The notes: a model not told the origin generated them from the letters alone. Positions 7,391-17,467 are shown, counted from the stretch's first letter. The stretch: DNA of 64,000 nucleotides from Pseudomonadota bacterium (GCA_025351005.1 JANXWS010000090.1:18693-82692), one strand, 5' to 3'. A program made the numbers and translations.

Positions 7391-8734
7391 ATGACCGGCT
7401 ACCTGCGCCGTTTCGAGTCGCTGCTGTTCGACCCGCCGCGATTTGCGCTCGGGCAGGCCGGCGCGGCGGCGCTCGTGGTGCTGCGTTACGTCTATGCGCT
7501 CGGCCGCGACCTGGTCGCCGGCGACCTCAACATGCGCGCCATGAGCCTCGTCTACACGACGCTGCTGTCGGTGGTGCCGCTGTGCGCGTTCTGCTTCTCG
7601 GTGCTGAAGGGCCTCGGCTTCGAGCAGGGCCTGCAGCCGCTGGTGTTCGAGTTCTTCCGGCCGCTGGGCGAGCGCGCCCCGGAGCTGACGGCGCGCGTGC
7701 TGTCGTTCGTCGACCACCTGCAGGGCCGCGTGCTCGGCTCGATCGGGCTCGCGTTCCTGATCTGGACGGTGCTCTCCGTGGTCCAGAAGGTCGAGGAGTC
7801 CTGCAACCACATCTGGCATGTCGAGCGCACCCGCAGCTTCGCGCGCCGCGTCAGCGAGTACCTGAGCGTGCTGGTGGTGGGCCCGCTGCTGATGGTGGCC
7901 GCGCTCGGTCTGCTGGCGACGCTCGCGACGCAGGCGCCGGTCGCCTGGCTCGCGCGCCACGAGCCCTTCGGTACCCTGCTGCTGCTGCTCGGCCGGCTCG
8001 GGCCGCTGGCGCTCGTGACCGCCGGCTTCGCGTTCCTGTACTCGTTCGTGCCGAACACGCGGGTGCGGCTGCCGGTCGCGCTCGCGGCGGGCCTCGCGGC
8101 GGGCGCCGTCTGGATCGCGGCCGGCGTCGGCTTCACGCGCCTGGTCGCCTACTCGACGCAGATGATGGCGGTGTACGCGAGCTTCGCGATCGTGCTGCTC
8201 GCGCTGATGTGGATCTGGCTCAACTGGCTCGTGCTGCTGATGGGCGCGCTGCTCGCGTTCTACCTGCAGAACCCCGAGTACCTGCGCTCCGGCAGCCGCG
8301 ACGTGCTGCCGACCGCGCGCCTCGCCGAGCGGCTCGCGCTCAGCGTGATGTACCTGGTGGCACGCTCGTTCGCGAGCGGCGCCGCGCGGCCGAGCGTGGC
8401 CTCGCTGGCCGAGACGCTGCAGATCCCCTCGAGCGCGCTCGGGCCCGTGGTCGACGCGCTCGCGGCGGCTCGGCTCATCGAGCGCGGCGACGACGAGCGA
8501 CTGCTGCCCGGCCGCGATCCGCGCCGCATCATGCTCGCCGAGGTGCTTGCTGCCGTGCGCGACGGCGGCGGCGGCGCGCGCACGATGACGCTCCGGGAGG
8601 CGGCGATCGTGCCGCCGGCCGAGGCGGCCGCGGCCCGCGTCGAGGCGACGATCGCGGCCGCGCTCGGCGCCCAATCGCTCGCCGACTTCGCCGCCCCGGA
8701 TCCGGTGCCGCAGTCGCCGCCGGCATCCTCCTAG
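7391..8734 (+). CDS. YihY/BrkB (UPF0761) family membrane protein with long C-terminal domain
   Basis: About residues 35-290 form the YihY/BrkB membrane domain with around six hydrophobic helices; [18 protein letters not shown], the [11 protein letters not shown] motif and [15 protein letters not shown] are typical. E. coli YihY has 290 residues; this protein has 447. The extra 150 residues ([34 protein letters not shown]) look like a winged-helix-type cytoplasmic domain. Family members were once called RNase BN in error, and their function remains unclear. The TAG stop overlaps the convergent PLP-enzyme stop in a shared CTAG. Confidence 0.85.
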   Translation: MTGYLRRFESLLFDPPRFALGQAGAAALVVLRYVYALGRDLVAGDLNMRAMSLVYTTLLSVVPLCAFCFSVLKGLGFEQGLQPLVFEFFRPLGERAPELTARVLSFVDHLQGRVLGSIGLAFLIWTVLSVVQKVEESCNHIWHVERTRSFARRVSEYLSVLVVGPLLMVAALGLLATLATQAPVAWLARHEPFGTLLLLLGRLGPLALVTAGFAFLYSFVPNTRVRLPVALAAGLAAGAVWIAAGVGFTRLVAYSTQMMAVYASFAIVLLALMWIWLNWLVLLMGALLAFYLQNPEYLRSGSRDVLPTARLAERLALSVMYLVARSFASGAARPSVASLAETLQIPSSALGPVVDALAAARLIERGDDERLLPGRDPRRIMLAEVLAAVRDGGGGARTMTLREAAIVPPAEAAAARVEATIAAALGAQSLADFAAPDPVPQSPPASS

Positions 8735-10011
8735 ACGCGCTCGAGGGCCTGGCGCACGTCCTCGATCAGGTCGTCGGCGTCCTCGATGCCGACCGAGAGC
8801 CGGATCATCGACTCGCCGATGCCGAGCTGCGTGCGCATCGCGAGCGGCACGCCCGAGTGTGTCATCGCGGCCGGATGGCTCGCGAGGCTCTCGGTGCCGC
8901 CGAGGCTGACCGCGAGCTTGATGACCGTGAGCGCATCGAGCAGCCGGAACGCTCCCGCCTCGCCGCCCTCCACCTCGAACGAGAACGTCGAGCCGGCCGC
9001 TCGGCACTGGCGCTCGAAGACCTCGCGGCGCGGGTCGCCGGCTGGCAGCAGGCCGAGGTAGTGCACGGCCGTCACCTTCGGGTGCCCGGCGAGGAACGCG
9101 GCCACCTTGTGCGCATTGCCGTCGGCACGCTCCATCCGCAGCTTCATCGTCTCCATCGAGCGCAGCAGCATCCAGGCCGAGTTCGGGTCGAGCTGCGTGC
9201 CGATCGCGCCGCGGAGCGCGCGGATCGGCTGCATCGCGTCCGCCTTGCCCGTGACGCCGCCGGCGACCAGGTCCGAATGGCCGCCGACGTACTTGGTCAG
9301 CGAATAGAGGCAGAGGTCCGCGCCGCAGGCGAGCGGGCTCTGGTAGACGGGACCGAGCATCGTGTTGTCGGCTGCGACCCACGGCCGGTGCCCCTGGCGG
9401 CGCCCGATGTCGTCGGCGACCGAGGCGATCATCGCCAGATCGACCAGCGAGTTCGTCGGGTTGGCGGGCGTCTCGGTCATGATCAGCCCGACGCGGCCCT
9501 GCGCCATCGCCTCCTCGGCAGCAGCGGCGACGACGCTGCGCGACAGGCCGTCGATGAAGCCGACGTGGCGGATGCCGTAGTTCGGCAGCCACTTCCCGAT
9601 CACGCCCTCGGTGCCGCCGTACAGCGGGTGGCAGAACAGCAGCACGTCGCCTGCCTGCAGGTGGGCGAGGAACGTGGTCGCGATCGCCGCCATCCCCGAC
9701 GAGAACACCGCCGCCGACGGCGCCCCGTCCCAGAGCGCGAGGCGGTCCTCGAGCACTTCCAGATTCGGGTTGTTGAAGCGCGAGTAAATGAGCCCGCCGG
9801 CCGCGCCCTCGGGCCGCTGGCGGCGGCCGCTCGTGTAGTCGAAGAAGTCCTTGCCGTCCTGCGCGCTCCTGAACACGAAGGTAGACGTCAGGAACACCGG
9901 CGGCTTGAGCGCGCCTTCCGACAGGTGCGGCTCGTAGCCGAAGCCCATCATCTGCGTCTCGGGCGACAGCGTCCGCTTGCCCACGGTGCGCTTGTGGTAG
10001 GTATCGGCCAT
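8731..10011 (-). CDS. Cys/Met-metabolism PLP-dependent enzyme (cystathionine gamma-synthase/lyase family)
   Basis: The 426-residue protein is a fold-type I PLP enzyme. The Schiff-base lysine is about residue 240 in [14 protein letters not shown]-ring contact aspartate is in VAADNT (about 215), and SSGMAAI binds the phosphate. The N-terminus includes an insert ([24 protein letters not shown]) seen in a subgroup annotated as cystathionine gamma-synthase-like. Candidate reactions are gamma-synthase, gamma-lyase, methionine gamma-lyase and sulfhydrylase; sequence reading alone does not separate them. It is followed on its own strand by no gene and shares the CTAG stop with yihY. Confidence 0.85.
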   Translation of the reverse strand: MADTYHKRTVGKRTLSPETQMMGFGYEPHLSEGALKPPVFLTSTFVFRSAQDGKDFFDYTSGRRQRPEGAAGGLIYSRFNNPNLEVLEDRLALWDGAPSAAVFSSGMAAIATTFLAHLQAGDVLLFCHPLYGGTEGVIGKWLPNYGIRHVGFIDGLSRSVVAAAAEEAMAQGRVGLIMTETPANPTNSLVDLAMIASVADDIGRRQGHRPWVAADNTMLGPVYQSPLACGADLCLYSLTKYVGGHSDLVAGGVTGKADAMQPIRALRGAIGTQLDPNSAWMLLRSMETMKLRMERADGNAHKVAAFLAGHPKVTAVHYLGLLPAGDPRREVFERQCRAAGSTFSFEVEGGEAGAFRLLDALTVIKLAVSLGGTESLASHPAAMTHSGVPLAMRTQLGIGESMIRLSVGIEDADDLIEDVRQALERV

Positions 10012-10065
10012 GGCTCTGGTCCTCGGGCGGGGTCGATCTCGCCGGTGCCGCCGGCGCGCGGCGGG

Positions 10066-11400
10066 CTACTCCCCGGCGATCGTCATCTCGGCGACCAGTA
10101 TCGAGCCCGTCTGTATCGAGCCGCGCCGGTCGACGTCGCTGCCGACCGCGACCAGCCCGCCGAACAGGTCCTTGAGGTTGCCGGCGATCGTGATCTCGTT
10201 GACCGGGAACGCGAGCTCGCCGCCCTCGACCCAGAATCCGGTGGCGCCGCGCGAGTAGTCGCCGGTCACGCCGTTGACGCCGTGGCCCATGAGCTCCGTC
10301 ACCACGAGCCCGCGCACCATGCGCTTGAGGAGCGCCGCGTAGTCGTCCGCGCCCGGGCTCACGATCAGGTTGTGGACGCCGCCGGCGTTGCCGGTGGTGG
10401 CTAGCCCGAGCTTGCGCGCAGCGTAGCTGTCGAGCACGTAGCCGTCGAGCACGCCGCCCGCCACCAGCTCGCGGTCGCGGGTCGCGCAGCCCTCGCCGTC
10501 GAAGGGCGCGGACCCGAGGCCCCGCAGCAGGTGCGGCCGCTCGGCGATGTGCACGTGCTCCGGAAAGACGCGCTCGCCGGCCGCATCGAGCAGGAACGTG
10601 GCCTTGCGGTACTGCGCGGCGCCCCGCACCGCCGCGACGAAGTGCCCGATCAGGCCGCGCGCCAGCTCCGGCACGAACAGCACCGGCGCGCGCGTGGTCG
10701 GGATGCGCCGCGCACCGAGCCGCGCCGCGGTACGCAGCGCGGCCTGCCGGCCGATCGAAGCCGCGTCCTCGAGCGCGCGCCAGTCGCGCGCCGCGCTGTA
10801 CCAGTAATCGCGCTCCTGCTGCTCGCCGGCCGCGCCCACCACCACGCAGCTGATGGTCGCGTAGGTCGACGGATAGCCGGCGACGAAGCCGAGCGAGTTG
10901 CCGTAGACACGCAAGCCCCGGTGTGCGCCGACCGACGCGCCCTCCGAGTTCGTGATGCGCGGGTCGTGCCCGAGTGCGGCCGCCTCGCAGCGGCGCGCGA
11001 GCTCGATCGCGCCCTCGGCCTCGAGCGGCCACGGGTGCGACAGGTCGAGGTCGGGAACCTCGCGCGCGAGGGTCGCGGGGTCCGGCAGGCCGGCGCAGTC
11101 GTCCTCGGCGGTGAAGCGGGCGATCGAGACTGCCTTCTGGACCGTGTCCGCGATCGCGGGCCACGACAGGTCGCCGGTCGTCGCCGTGCCCTTGCGCTGG
11201 CCGACGTAGGCGGTGATGCCCATGCCGCGATCGCGCTGGTACTCGAGCGTCTCGACCTCGCCCAGGCGCACCGTCACCGAGAGCCCGGAGTCGACGCTGA
11301 CGCCGACATCGGCCGCCGAGGCGCCGGCGACGCTCGCCTCGGCGAGCGCCCGCTCGACCAGGGTAGCCAGTTCCGCGTGCGCAGGCTCTGCAGGCTGCAT
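10066..11400 (-). CDS. pmbA: metalloprotease subunit TldE/PmbA
   Basis: This 444-residue protein is the TldE (PmbA) half of the TldD-TldE heterodimeric protease, which in E. coli matures microcin B17 and degrades CcdA. Family segments are YQRDRGMGITAYVGQRKG, LRVYGNSLGFVAGYPSTY, RDYWYSAARDWRALED and the C-terminal GVNGVTGDYSRGATGFWVEGG. As in the family, it lacks the HExxxH zinc motif carried by TldD. tldD lies about 4 kb away on the same strand. The gene is divergent from darP, the usual pmbA-yjgA arrangement. Confidence 0.95.
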   Translation of the reverse strand: MQPAEPAHAELATLVERALAEASVAGASAADVGVSVDSGLSVTVRLGEVETLEYQRDRGMGITAYVGQRKGTATTGDLSWPAIADTVQKAVSIARFTAEDDCAGLPDPATLAREVPDLDLSHPWPLEAEGAIELARRCEAAALGHDPRITNSEGASVGAHRGLRVYGNSLGFVAGYPSTYATISCVVVGAAGEQQERDYWYSAARDWRALEDAASIGRQAALRTAARLGARRIPTTRAPVLFVPELARGLIGHFVAAVRGAAQYRKATFLLDAAGERVFPEHVHIAERPHLLRGLGSAPFDGEGCATRDRELVAGGVLDGYVLDSYAARKLGLATTGNAGGVHNLIVSPGADDYAALLKRMVRGLVVTELMGHGVNGVTGDYSRGATGFWVEGGELAFPVNEITIAGNLKDLFGGLVAVGSDVDRRGSIQTGSILVAEMTIAGE

Positions 11401-11448
11401 GGGGCTCCGGGGCCGGGATCAAACCGTCATTCTAGGCTAGGATGGGCC

Positions 11449-11976
11449 ATGGCGGTGCAGGACGACGACGAGCAGCAGGCCCGCGAGCGGCCGAACAAGA
11501 GCCTGCTCAAGCGCGAAGCCGCGGTGCTCAAGCAGCTCGGCGACGAGCTGGTCGCGCTGCCCGCGACCGAGCTCGACGCGCTGCCGCTGCCGGAGAAGCT
11601 GCTGGACGCGGTGCTGCTCGCGCGCCGCATCACCGCCCACGGCGGCGCGGCGCGCCAGCGCCAGCTGATCGGCAAGATCCTGCGACGCACCGACCTCACC
11701 GCGGTCCGCGCCGTGATCGAGGCGCGCGCGCTCGAGCAGAGGCTGCAGGCGCGCGACTTCCATCGCGTCGAGAGCTGGCGCGACCGGCTGCTGACGGAAG
11801 GTGCGCCGGCGATCGCGGCGCTGGGCGCCCTCGCTCCCGGGCTCGATGCGCCGGCGCTAGGACAGCTGGTCGCGCGCGCGCAGCAGGAGGCCGCGAGCGG
11901 CCGGCCGCCGGCTGCGGCGCGCGAGCTCTTTCGCCGGCTGCGCGACACGCTCGCCGCGGCCGATCCCAGCGCGTAA
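11449..11976 (+). CDS. darP: ribosome-associated assembly factor DarP/YjgA (DUF615)
   Basis: I start at ATG 11449 (MAVQDDDEQQ), 175 residues, close to the 183 of E. coli YjgA; the longer ORF is shadow. DUF615 features include the acidic N-terminus, RPNKSLLKREAAVLKQLGDELV, the LPLPEKLLDAVLLARRI motif, RQLIGKILRRTD and a C-terminal ARELFRRLRDTL. E. coli YjgA binds late 50S precursors. Its place next to pmbA is conserved. A short gap of 12 bases precedes purE, so purE and purK may be transcribed with it. Confidence 0.93.
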   Translation: MAVQDDDEQQARERPNKSLLKREAAVLKQLGDELVALPATELDALPLPEKLLDAVLLARRITAHGGAARQRQLIGKILRRTDLTAVRAVIEARALEQRLQARDFHRVESWRDRLLTEGAPAIAALGALAPGLDAPALGQLVARAQQEAASGRPPAAARELFRRLRDTLAAADPSA

Positions 11977-11988
11977 AATCGGGGCGTC

Positions 11989-12489
11989 ATGCAGGCACTC
12001 GTCGGCATCATCATGGGGTCGTCCTCCGACTGGGAGACGATGCAGGCGGCGGCCGAGACGCTGACGCGCCTCGGCATCGCCCACGAGGTGCGGGTCGTGT
12101 CCGCGCACCGCACGCCCGACCTGCTGTTCGAGTACGCCGCTGCGGCCCGCGGCCGCGGCCTCGAGGTGCTGATCGCCGGTGCCGGCGGCGCGGCGCACCT
12201 GCCAGGCATGACCGCGTCGAAGACGATCCTGCCGGTGCTCGGCGTGCCGGTTCAGTCGAAGACGCTGTCCGGCCTCGACTCGCTGTTGTCGATTGCGCAG
12301 ATGCCGGCCGGCGTGCCGGTAGGCACGCTCGCGATCGGCAGCGCCGGCGCCACCAACGCGGCGCTGCTGGCCGCCGCGATCCTCGCCTGCAAGTACCCGG
12401 CCGTCGCGACCGCGTTGCTGCGCTTCCGCGCCGAGCAGACCGCGGCGGTGCTCGAGCAGCCGGACCCGCGCGGCGGCACGCGCCCGTGA
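11989..12489 (+). CDS. purE: N5-carboxyaminoimidazole ribonucleotide mutase
   Basis: This class I PurE (166 residues, as in E. coli) converts N5-CAIR to CAIR in purine synthesis and acts as an octamer. Signature motifs are [20 protein letters not shown] with the catalytic histidine, [13 protein letters not shown] and [14 protein letters not shown]...[13 protein letters not shown]. An SD-like GGGGCG precedes the ATG. Its TGA overlaps the GTG of purK (GTGA), which fits coupled synthesis of the two consecutive enzymes. Confidence 0.98.
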   Translation: MQALVGIIMGSSSDWETMQAAAETLTRLGIAHEVRVVSAHRTPDLLFEYAAAARGRGLEVLIAGAGGAAHLPGMTASKTILPVLGVPVQSKTLSGLDSLLSIAQMPAGVPVGTLAIGSAGATNAALLAAAILACKYPAVATALLRFRAEQTAAVLEQPDPRGGTRP

Positions 12490-13568
12490 GGGTCGCGGTC
12501 ATCGGTGCTGGCCAGCTCGGTCGGATGCTGGCCCTCTCGGGCTATCCGCTCGGCGTGCAGTGTGCGTTCTATGACCGCAGCGCCGACACGCCCGGCGGCC
12601 AGGTCGGCCCGATCACGACCGGTGAGTTCGACGACCTGCCACGGCTGGCGGCGTTCGCGCAGGGCGCCGACGTCGTGACCTTCGACTGGGAGAACGTGCC
12701 GCTCGCCTCGCTCGCCGCGCTGGCGCGGCGGGTGCCGGTCTACCCGCAACCCGCAGCGCTCGCCGTCGCGCAGGACCGCCTGCTCGAGAAGACGCTGTTC
12801 CGCGACCTCGGCGTGCCGACCGCGCCGTTCGCGCCGGTCGACCTCCGGCAGGACCTCGAGGCCGCTGTGGCGCGCATCGGCACGCCCGGCATCCTGAAGA
12901 CGCGCCGCTTCGGTTACGACGGCAAGGGCCAGGCGCACATCCGCAGCCGCGCCGGGCTCGATGCGGCGTGGGCCGCGCTCGGCGGCGAGCCGCTCATCTA
13001 CGAGGGTTTCGTGCGCTTCAGCCGCGAGGCGTCGCTGCTCGCGGCGCGCGGCCGGCGGGGCGAGCTCGCCTGCTATCCGCTCAGCCTGAACGTGCACCGC
13101 GGCGGCATCCTCGCCGAGACGCGCGCGCCGCTGCGTCACGCAGCGCTGCAGGCGCTCGCGGAGCGCCACCTGCGCGCGGTGGCGCGGCACTTCGGCTACG
13201 TCGGCGTGCTGGCGATCGAGTTCTTCGTGGTGGGTGGCCGGCTGATCGCCAACGAGATGGCGCCGCGGGTCCACAACTCGGGGCACTGGACCATCGAGGG
13301 TGCGGTCACGAGCCAGTTCGAGAACCACCTGCGCGCGATCCTCGGCCTGCCGCTCGGCGCCACCGCCGCCCGCGGCCACGCGGCGATGGTCAACTTCATC
13401 GGCCGGCTGCCGGACGTCCGGCGGGCGCTCGCGGTGCCGGGCCTGCACCTGCACGACTACGGCAAGCGCGAGGCACGACCGGGCCGCAAGCTCGGCCACG
13501 CGACCATCGTCCTGCCGACGGCGAGCGCCCGCGACCGCGCGCTCGCGCGGCTGCGGCGCCTCGCCTGA
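12486..13568 (+). CDS. purK: N5-carboxyaminoimidazole ribonucleotide synthetase
   Basis: PurK uses ATP and bicarbonate to carboxylate AIR to N5-CAIR. The GTG start at 12486 overlaps the purE stop by four bases and yields 360 residues beginning [16 protein letters not shown], the standard N-terminal nucleotide-fold motif. ATP-grasp features are [31 protein letters not shown] and the metal-binding [25 protein letters not shown]. The longer ORF in this frame upstream is a shadow of darP and purE. Confidence 0.97.
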   Translation: MRVAVIGAGQLGRMLALSGYPLGVQCAFYDRSADTPGGQVGPITTGEFDDLPRLAAFAQGADVVTFDWENVPLASLAALARRVPVYPQPAALAVAQDRLLEKTLFRDLGVPTAPFAPVDLRQDLEAAVARIGTPGILKTRRFGYDGKGQAHIRSRAGLDAAWAALGGEPLIYEGFVRFSREASLLAARGRRGELACYPLSLNVHRGGILAETRAPLRHAALQALAERHLRAVARHFGYVGVLAIEFFVVGGRLIANEMAPRVHNSGHWTIEGAVTSQFENHLRAILGLPLGATAARGHAAMVNFIGRLPDVRRALAVPGLHLHDYGKREARPGRKLGHATIVLPTASARDRALARLRRLA

Positions 13569-13590
13569 CGGCCTGCCGCGGGCCCCGCGG

Positions 13591-13620
13591 TTACCGCGGG
13601 CTCCGGCCGTATCGTATAGT
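13591..13620 (+). promoter_or_regulatory. possible promoter of the ExeA-FHA gene
   Basis: TTACCG (13591-13596) and TATAGT (13615-13620) are 18 bases apart. The -35 sits in a GC-rich inverted-repeat stretch (CCGCGGGCCCCGCGG...CCGCGGG) that might instead end the purK transcript. Confidence 0.35.
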
Positions 13621-13667
13621 GACGGGCGCCAGCACCGGCTCCCTGGCGCTGCGGGCGCACGCGGGCG

Positions 13668-14876
13668 ATGTACCTCAACCTGTTCCGGCTCAAGGAGTTG
13701 CCGTTCCGGCTCAGCCCGGATCCCGGCTACCTGTTCTTGTCGCCGCCGCACGGCCGGGCCATGGCCGCGATGCAGTCGGCGCTCGCGGCCGAGGGCGGCG
13801 GTGCCGTCATCACGGGGCTCCTCGGCGCCGGCAAGACGACGCTGATCGAGAGCTTGTGGCGCAGGCTCGGGCCCGAGGTCGCGCCCGCACGGCTGAGCCA
13901 GCCGCAGGTCGCGCCGCAGGACTTCCTGCAGAGCCTGCTGGTGCAGTTCGGGCTCGCGCCGTTCCAGATGAGCGAGGAGGAGCTCGGCACGACTGTCGAC
14001 CGCTTCCTCGGCGAGCAGCGCGCGGCCGGCCGCCGCGTGCTCGTGATCATCGACGACGCGCAGACGCTTGCCCCCGCCGTGCTCGCCGAGCTCGAGCGGC
14101 TCACCGGCCACGGTGCCCGCCAGCCGCTCGGCCTGATCCTGGCCGGCGAGCCGGGGCTCGCCGAGACGCTCGCGCTGCCCGAGCACGCCGCGCTGCGCGG
14201 CCGGCTCCACGAGACCGTGTACCTCGCGCCCTTGCCGGACAGCGACACCGCGTCCTACGTCCAGCACCGGCTCGACGTCGCGGGCGCCGGCGGCCGCCGC
14301 GTCTTCACCGACGCCGCGATCGCGGTCGTGCGGCGCTTCACCGGCGGCGTGCCGCGGCTCGTCAACCGGCTGTGCGACACGGCCATGATGGCCGCCTACG
14401 CGCACCACAAGGACACCGTCGATGCCGCCGAGGTGCGCGCGGCGGTCCAGGAGCTCAAGTGGAGCGAGTACGTGGCGCCGGTCAGCCGGCTGCCGACGGC
14501 GGCGCTTGCGCCGCGCACGGCCGCGCCGGAGCCGGCCGAGCCGGAGCCGGCCGCACCGCTGGTCGGGCGGCTGCACGTCATGACCGAGGGCCGCGAGGTG
14601 GCAGCGATCGACCTCCGGCCCGGCAAGCTGATGATCGGCCGCACCAGCGAGAATGACCTGCAGATCGAGTCGCAATACATCAGCCGACACCACTGCCGGC
14701 TGACCGTGACACCGGGAGGCGTCACGGTCGAGGACCTCAACAGCACCAACGGCACCGTCGTCGCCGGCCAGCGCGTGCGCCGCCACGGACTCAAGGATGG
14801 CGACCAGGTCGTGATCGGCCTGCACACGCTCCGCTACGCGGCCGGGCGGGCCGGCGACGGAGCCGCCACGCGCTAG
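13668..14876 (+). CDS. ExeA/GspA-type AAA ATPase with C-terminal FHA domain
   Basis: Residues 1-265 are an ExeA-like ATPase: the N-terminal MYLNLFRLKELPFRLSPDPGYLF signature, Walker A GLLGAGKTT (about 50-57), Walker B VLVIIDD (about 124-130), and a sensor/lid region GGVPRLVNRLCD. A proline/alanine linker (EPAEPEPAAP) leads to a forkhead-associated domain (about 310-395) with GRTSENDLQI, SRHHCRL and NSTNGT, the usual phosphothreonine-binding residues. ExeA proteins help place type II secretin complexes. No transmembrane helix or peptidoglycan-binding domain is seen and no secretion genes are near. Coupling to Ser/Thr phosphorylation is inference. Confidence 0.85.
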   Translation: MYLNLFRLKELPFRLSPDPGYLFLSPPHGRAMAAMQSALAAEGGGAVITGLLGAGKTTLIESLWRRLGPEVAPARLSQPQVAPQDFLQSLLVQFGLAPFQMSEEELGTTVDRFLGEQRAAGRRVLVIIDDAQTLAPAVLAELERLTGHGARQPLGLILAGEPGLAETLALPEHAALRGRLHETVYLAPLPDSDTASYVQHRLDVAGAGGRRVFTDAAIAVVRRFTGGVPRLVNRLCDTAMMAAYAHHKDTVDAAEVRAAVQELKWSEYVAPVSRLPTAALAPRTAAPEPAEPEPAAPLVGRLHVMTEGREVAAIDLRPGKLMIGRTSENDLQIESQYISRHHCRLTVTPGGVTVEDLNSTNGTVVAGQRVRRHGLKDGDQVVIGLHTLRYAAGRAGDGAATR

Positions 14877-14882
14877 GGGCCG

Positions 14883-15110
14883 TCAGTCGTCGAGCGAGCG
14901 CTGGTCGTAGTGCTCGGCGTCGGCCCGGTACGAGCGGCGGCGCAGAATCAGCACCAGGCCCGCGACCACGCCGACGGCGCCGAGCCCGAGCGCCGCGTTG
15001 GCCCAGCCGGCATCGGCGTACGGGTAGGAGGCGACGCCGAGCGCGACCCCGCCGGCCAGGTAGACGTACGGCAGCAGTTCGTAGAGGCCACGCGGCAGTC
15101 GCAGGTCCAT
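14883..15110 (-). CDS. 75-residue two-helix membrane protein
   Basis: I use ATG 15110, preceded by an SD (GGAGG, about 9 bases upstream), giving 75 residues. The product has two hydrophobic helices (about 14-30 and 38-56) followed by RRRSYRADAEHYDQRSLDD, so the charged tail is probably cytoplasmic. It follows tldD by 53 bases on the same strand and converges with the ATPase-FHA gene. I recognise no family. The much longer ORF that covers it in the track is a shadow. Confidence 0.7.
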   Translation of the reverse strand: MDLRLPRGLYELLPYVYLAGGVALGVASYPYADAGWANAALGLGAVGVVAGLVLILRRRSYRADAEHYDQRSLDD

Positions 15111-15163
15111 CGTCGCTCGCCTCCGTTGCGCCGGCGCATTATCGGCGCATCGCGGGTCCGGCG

Positions 15164-16621
15164 TCAGCCCGTGCCACCGACCGTCAGCGCATCGACCTTG
15201 ACCGTCGGCAGGCCGACACCGACCGGGATCGTCTGCCCCTCCTTGCCGCAGCTGCCGACACCGGCGTCGAGGCGCAGGTCGTGGCCGAGCATCGTCACGC
15301 GGCTCAGCACCTCCGGCCCCGAGCCGATCAGCGAGGCGCCCTTGACCGGGCGGGTCACGCGTCCGTCCTCGATCAGATAGGCCTCGCTGGTCGAGAACAC
15401 GAACTTGCCGCTGGTCGTGTCGACCTGGCCGCCGCCGAAGTTGACCGCGTACAGGCCCTTCTTCACCGAGCGGATGATCTCCTCCGGATCGTGCGGCCCG
15501 GCCAGCATGTAGGTGTTGGTCATCCGCGGCAGCGTCGTGTGCGCGAACGACTCGCGCCGGCCGTTGCCGGTCGGTGCCACGCCCATCAGCCGCGCGTTGA
15601 GGCGGTCCTGCATGTAGCCCTTCAGCACGCCCTTCTCGATCAGCGTCGTGCACTGCGTCGGCGTGCCCTCGTCGTCGATGTTGAGCGAGCCGCGCCGGCG
15701 CGCAAGCGTGCCGTCGTCGACGACCGTGCAGAGCGTGCTCGCGACGGTCTCGCCGATCCGGCCGGCGAACGCCGACGTGCCCTTGCGGTTGAAGTCGCCC
15801 TCGAGCGGGTGGCCGACCGCCTCGTGCAGCATCACGCCCGGCCAGCCGCCGGCGAGCACGACCGTCATGGTGCCTGCGGGCGTCGGCACGGCCTCGAGGT
15901 TGACGCTCGCGGCGTGCACGGCCTGTCGCGGCAGGTCGCGGGCCTCGGGCTGGGCGAGCAGCTCGGCGGTCGAGTAGCGCCCGCCCATACCGGCGTAGCC
16001 CTGCTCGCGGCGCGCACCGCTCTCCATGATCACGCTCACGTTCAGCCGCACCAGCGGCCGCACGTCGGCCGCCAGCACGCCGGCCGAGTTCGCGACCAGG
16101 ATGACCTCGTAGACGCCGGTCAGGCTCGCCATGACCTGTTTGACCCGGCCGTCGAGTTGCCGCGCCGCGCGATCGAGCGCGAGCAGGAACGACACCTTGT
16201 CGGCGTCGGCCACGGTCACCAGCGGATCGCCCGGCAGGTACAGCCGGTGACCGGTGACCGGCTGCGCGATGCGCACGCCGGTCGTGCCGCCGTGGCGGGC
16301 GATCGCGCGCGCGGCGCGGGCCGCCTCCTGCAGCGCCGGCAGCGCGATCTCGCCCGAGTAGGCGAAGCCGGTGCGCTCGCCGGCCATGGCGCGCACGCCG
16401 ACGCCGTGGTCGATGCTGTGCGAGCCCTCCTTGACGATGCCGTCCTCGAGCGCCCAGCTCTCCTCGCGGGCCAGCTGGAAGTAGAGCTCGGCCTCGTCGA
16501 GCGCGTGCTCGTGCAGGAGCGCGAGCACGCGCTCGAGCGCGGCGATGTCGAGGCCCGCAGGGGCCAGGATCAGGCTGCCCGCGAGCGCGAGCGGATCGGT
16601 GTCCTTGAGAACGGCGGCCAT
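15164..16621 (-). CDS. tldD: metalloprotease subunit TldD
   Basis: TldD is the zinc-bearing half of the TldD-TldE protease. ATG 16621 ([14 protein letters not shown]) gives 485 residues, about the family length, after an AAGGAGACC SD. The metal motif HEAVGH is at about 266-271, and the late SCGKEGQ segment supplies the usual C-terminal cysteine. The motif [19 protein letters not shown] and the [23 protein letters not shown] region are typical. It lies after nit in the yhdP-nit-tldD order, with pmbA about 4 kb away. Confidence 0.96.
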   Translation of the reverse strand: MAAVLKDTDPLALAGSLILAPAGLDIAALERVLALLHEHALDEAELYFQLAREESWALEDGIVKEGSHSIDHGVGVRAMAGERTGFAYSGEIALPALQEAARAARAIARHGGTTGVRIAQPVTGHRLYLPGDPLVTVADADKVSFLLALDRAARQLDGRVKQVMASLTGVYEVILVANSAGVLAADVRPLVRLNVSVIMESGARREQGYAGMGGRYSTAELLAQPEARDLPRQAVHAASVNLEAVPTPAGTMTVVLAGGWPGVMLHEAVGHPLEGDFNRKGTSAFAGRIGETVASTLCTVVDDGTLARRRGSLNIDDEGTPTQCTTLIEKGVLKGYMQDRLNARLMGVAPTGNGRRESFAHTTLPRMTNTYMLAGPHDPEEIIRSVKKGLYAVNFGGGQVDTTSGKFVFSTSEAYLIEDGRVTRPVKGASLIGSGPEVLSRVTMLGHDLRLDAGVGSCGKEGQTIPVGVGLPTVKVDALTVGGTG

Positions 16622-16635
16622 GGTCTCCTTCGCGC

Positions 16636-17457
16636 TCAGCAGCCGAGCACGCGGTTGGCGAGCGCCGGGAATTCGGCGCGGGTCGCGGCGATCGCCGCGC
16701 GGTCGATGGTCGCGGTGATGATGCCGGTGCCGCGCGGCAGGCGCGTCAGCACGCGGCCCCACCAGTCGATGATCAGGCTGTCCCCGTAGGTCTCGCGGCC
16801 GTTCGGGTGCACGCCCGACTGCGCTGCGGCGACCACGCAGCAGAGGTTCTCGACCGCGCGGGCGCGCAACAGCGTCTCCCAGTGGGCGCGGCCGGTCGGC
16901 ACCGTGAACGCCGACGGCACCGTCAGGATCTCGGCGCCGGCGGCCGACAGGCGCCGGTAGAGCTCCGGGAAGCGGATGTCGTAGCACACGGAGAGCCCGA
17001 CCCGGCCGGCCGGCGTGTCCAGCACCACGACCTCGCGGCCCGGTGCCACGTGCGCGCTCTCGCGGTAGCTCTCGCCGGGCTTGCCCGGCACGTCGACGTC
17101 GAAGAGGTGGATCTTGTCGTAGCGCGCCCGGCAGCGGCCATCGGCGTCGTAGCACAGGCAGCTGTTGGTCACGCGGCCGTCCGCCGCGTCGCTCGCGAGC
17201 GGCAGCGTGCCGCCGATGATCCAGAGCTTGTGGCGGCTCGCGGCCGCGGCCAGGAAGTCCTGCGTCGGGCCCGCGCCGAAGCTCTCGGCCGCGGCACGCT
17301 TGTCGGCATCCTGCCGGCCGATGCAATTGAAGTTCTCGGGCAGCAGCACGACCGCGGCGCCGGCGCCGGCGGCCGCGTCCAGCAGCGCGCTCGCGGCCGC
17401 GAGGTTGGCGGCGACGTCGGGGCCCGAAGTCATCTGCACGGCGGCGAAGCTGGTCAC
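16636..17457 (-). CDS. Nit1-type carbon-nitrogen hydrolase (likely deaminated glutathione amidase)
   Basis: The catalytic Glu-Lys-Cys triad is visible in [22 protein letters not shown] and [12 protein letters not shown]. The Nit1 group, to which this sequence is closest by motif, removes the amide of deaminated glutathione, a repair reaction. I start at GTG 17457 ([12 protein letters not shown], 273 residues), where GAGGAG precedes it and overlaps the yhdP stop; the upstream ORF extension is not conserved. In E. coli, yhdP and tldD are neighbours, and nit sits between them here. Confidence 0.9.
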   Translation of the reverse strand: MTSFAAVQMTSGPDVAANLAAASALLDAAAGAGAAVVLLPENFNCIGRQDADKRAAAESFGAGPTQDFLAAAASRHKLWIIGGTLPLASDAADGRVTNSCLCYDADGRCRARYDKIHLFDVDVPGKPGESYRESAHVAPGREVVVLDTPAGRVGLSVCYDIRFPELYRRLSAAGAEILTVPSAFTVPTGRAHWETLLRARAVENLCCVVAAAQSGVHPNGRETYGDSLIIDWWGRVLTRLPRGTGIITATIDRAAIAATRAEFPALANRVLGC

Positions 17458-17467
17458 GCGCTGCTCC

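Noticed and set aside
7382-11422. Minus-strand ORF of 1346 codons
   Set aside because: It covers the yihY, PLP-enzyme and pmbA region in an off frame, with a low-complexity Arg/Ala/Gly product.
10531-11976. Long plus-strand ORF opposite pmbA (481 codons)
   Set aside because: Only the part from 11449 is darP. The earlier part is a shadow of pmbA in a G+C-rich frame.
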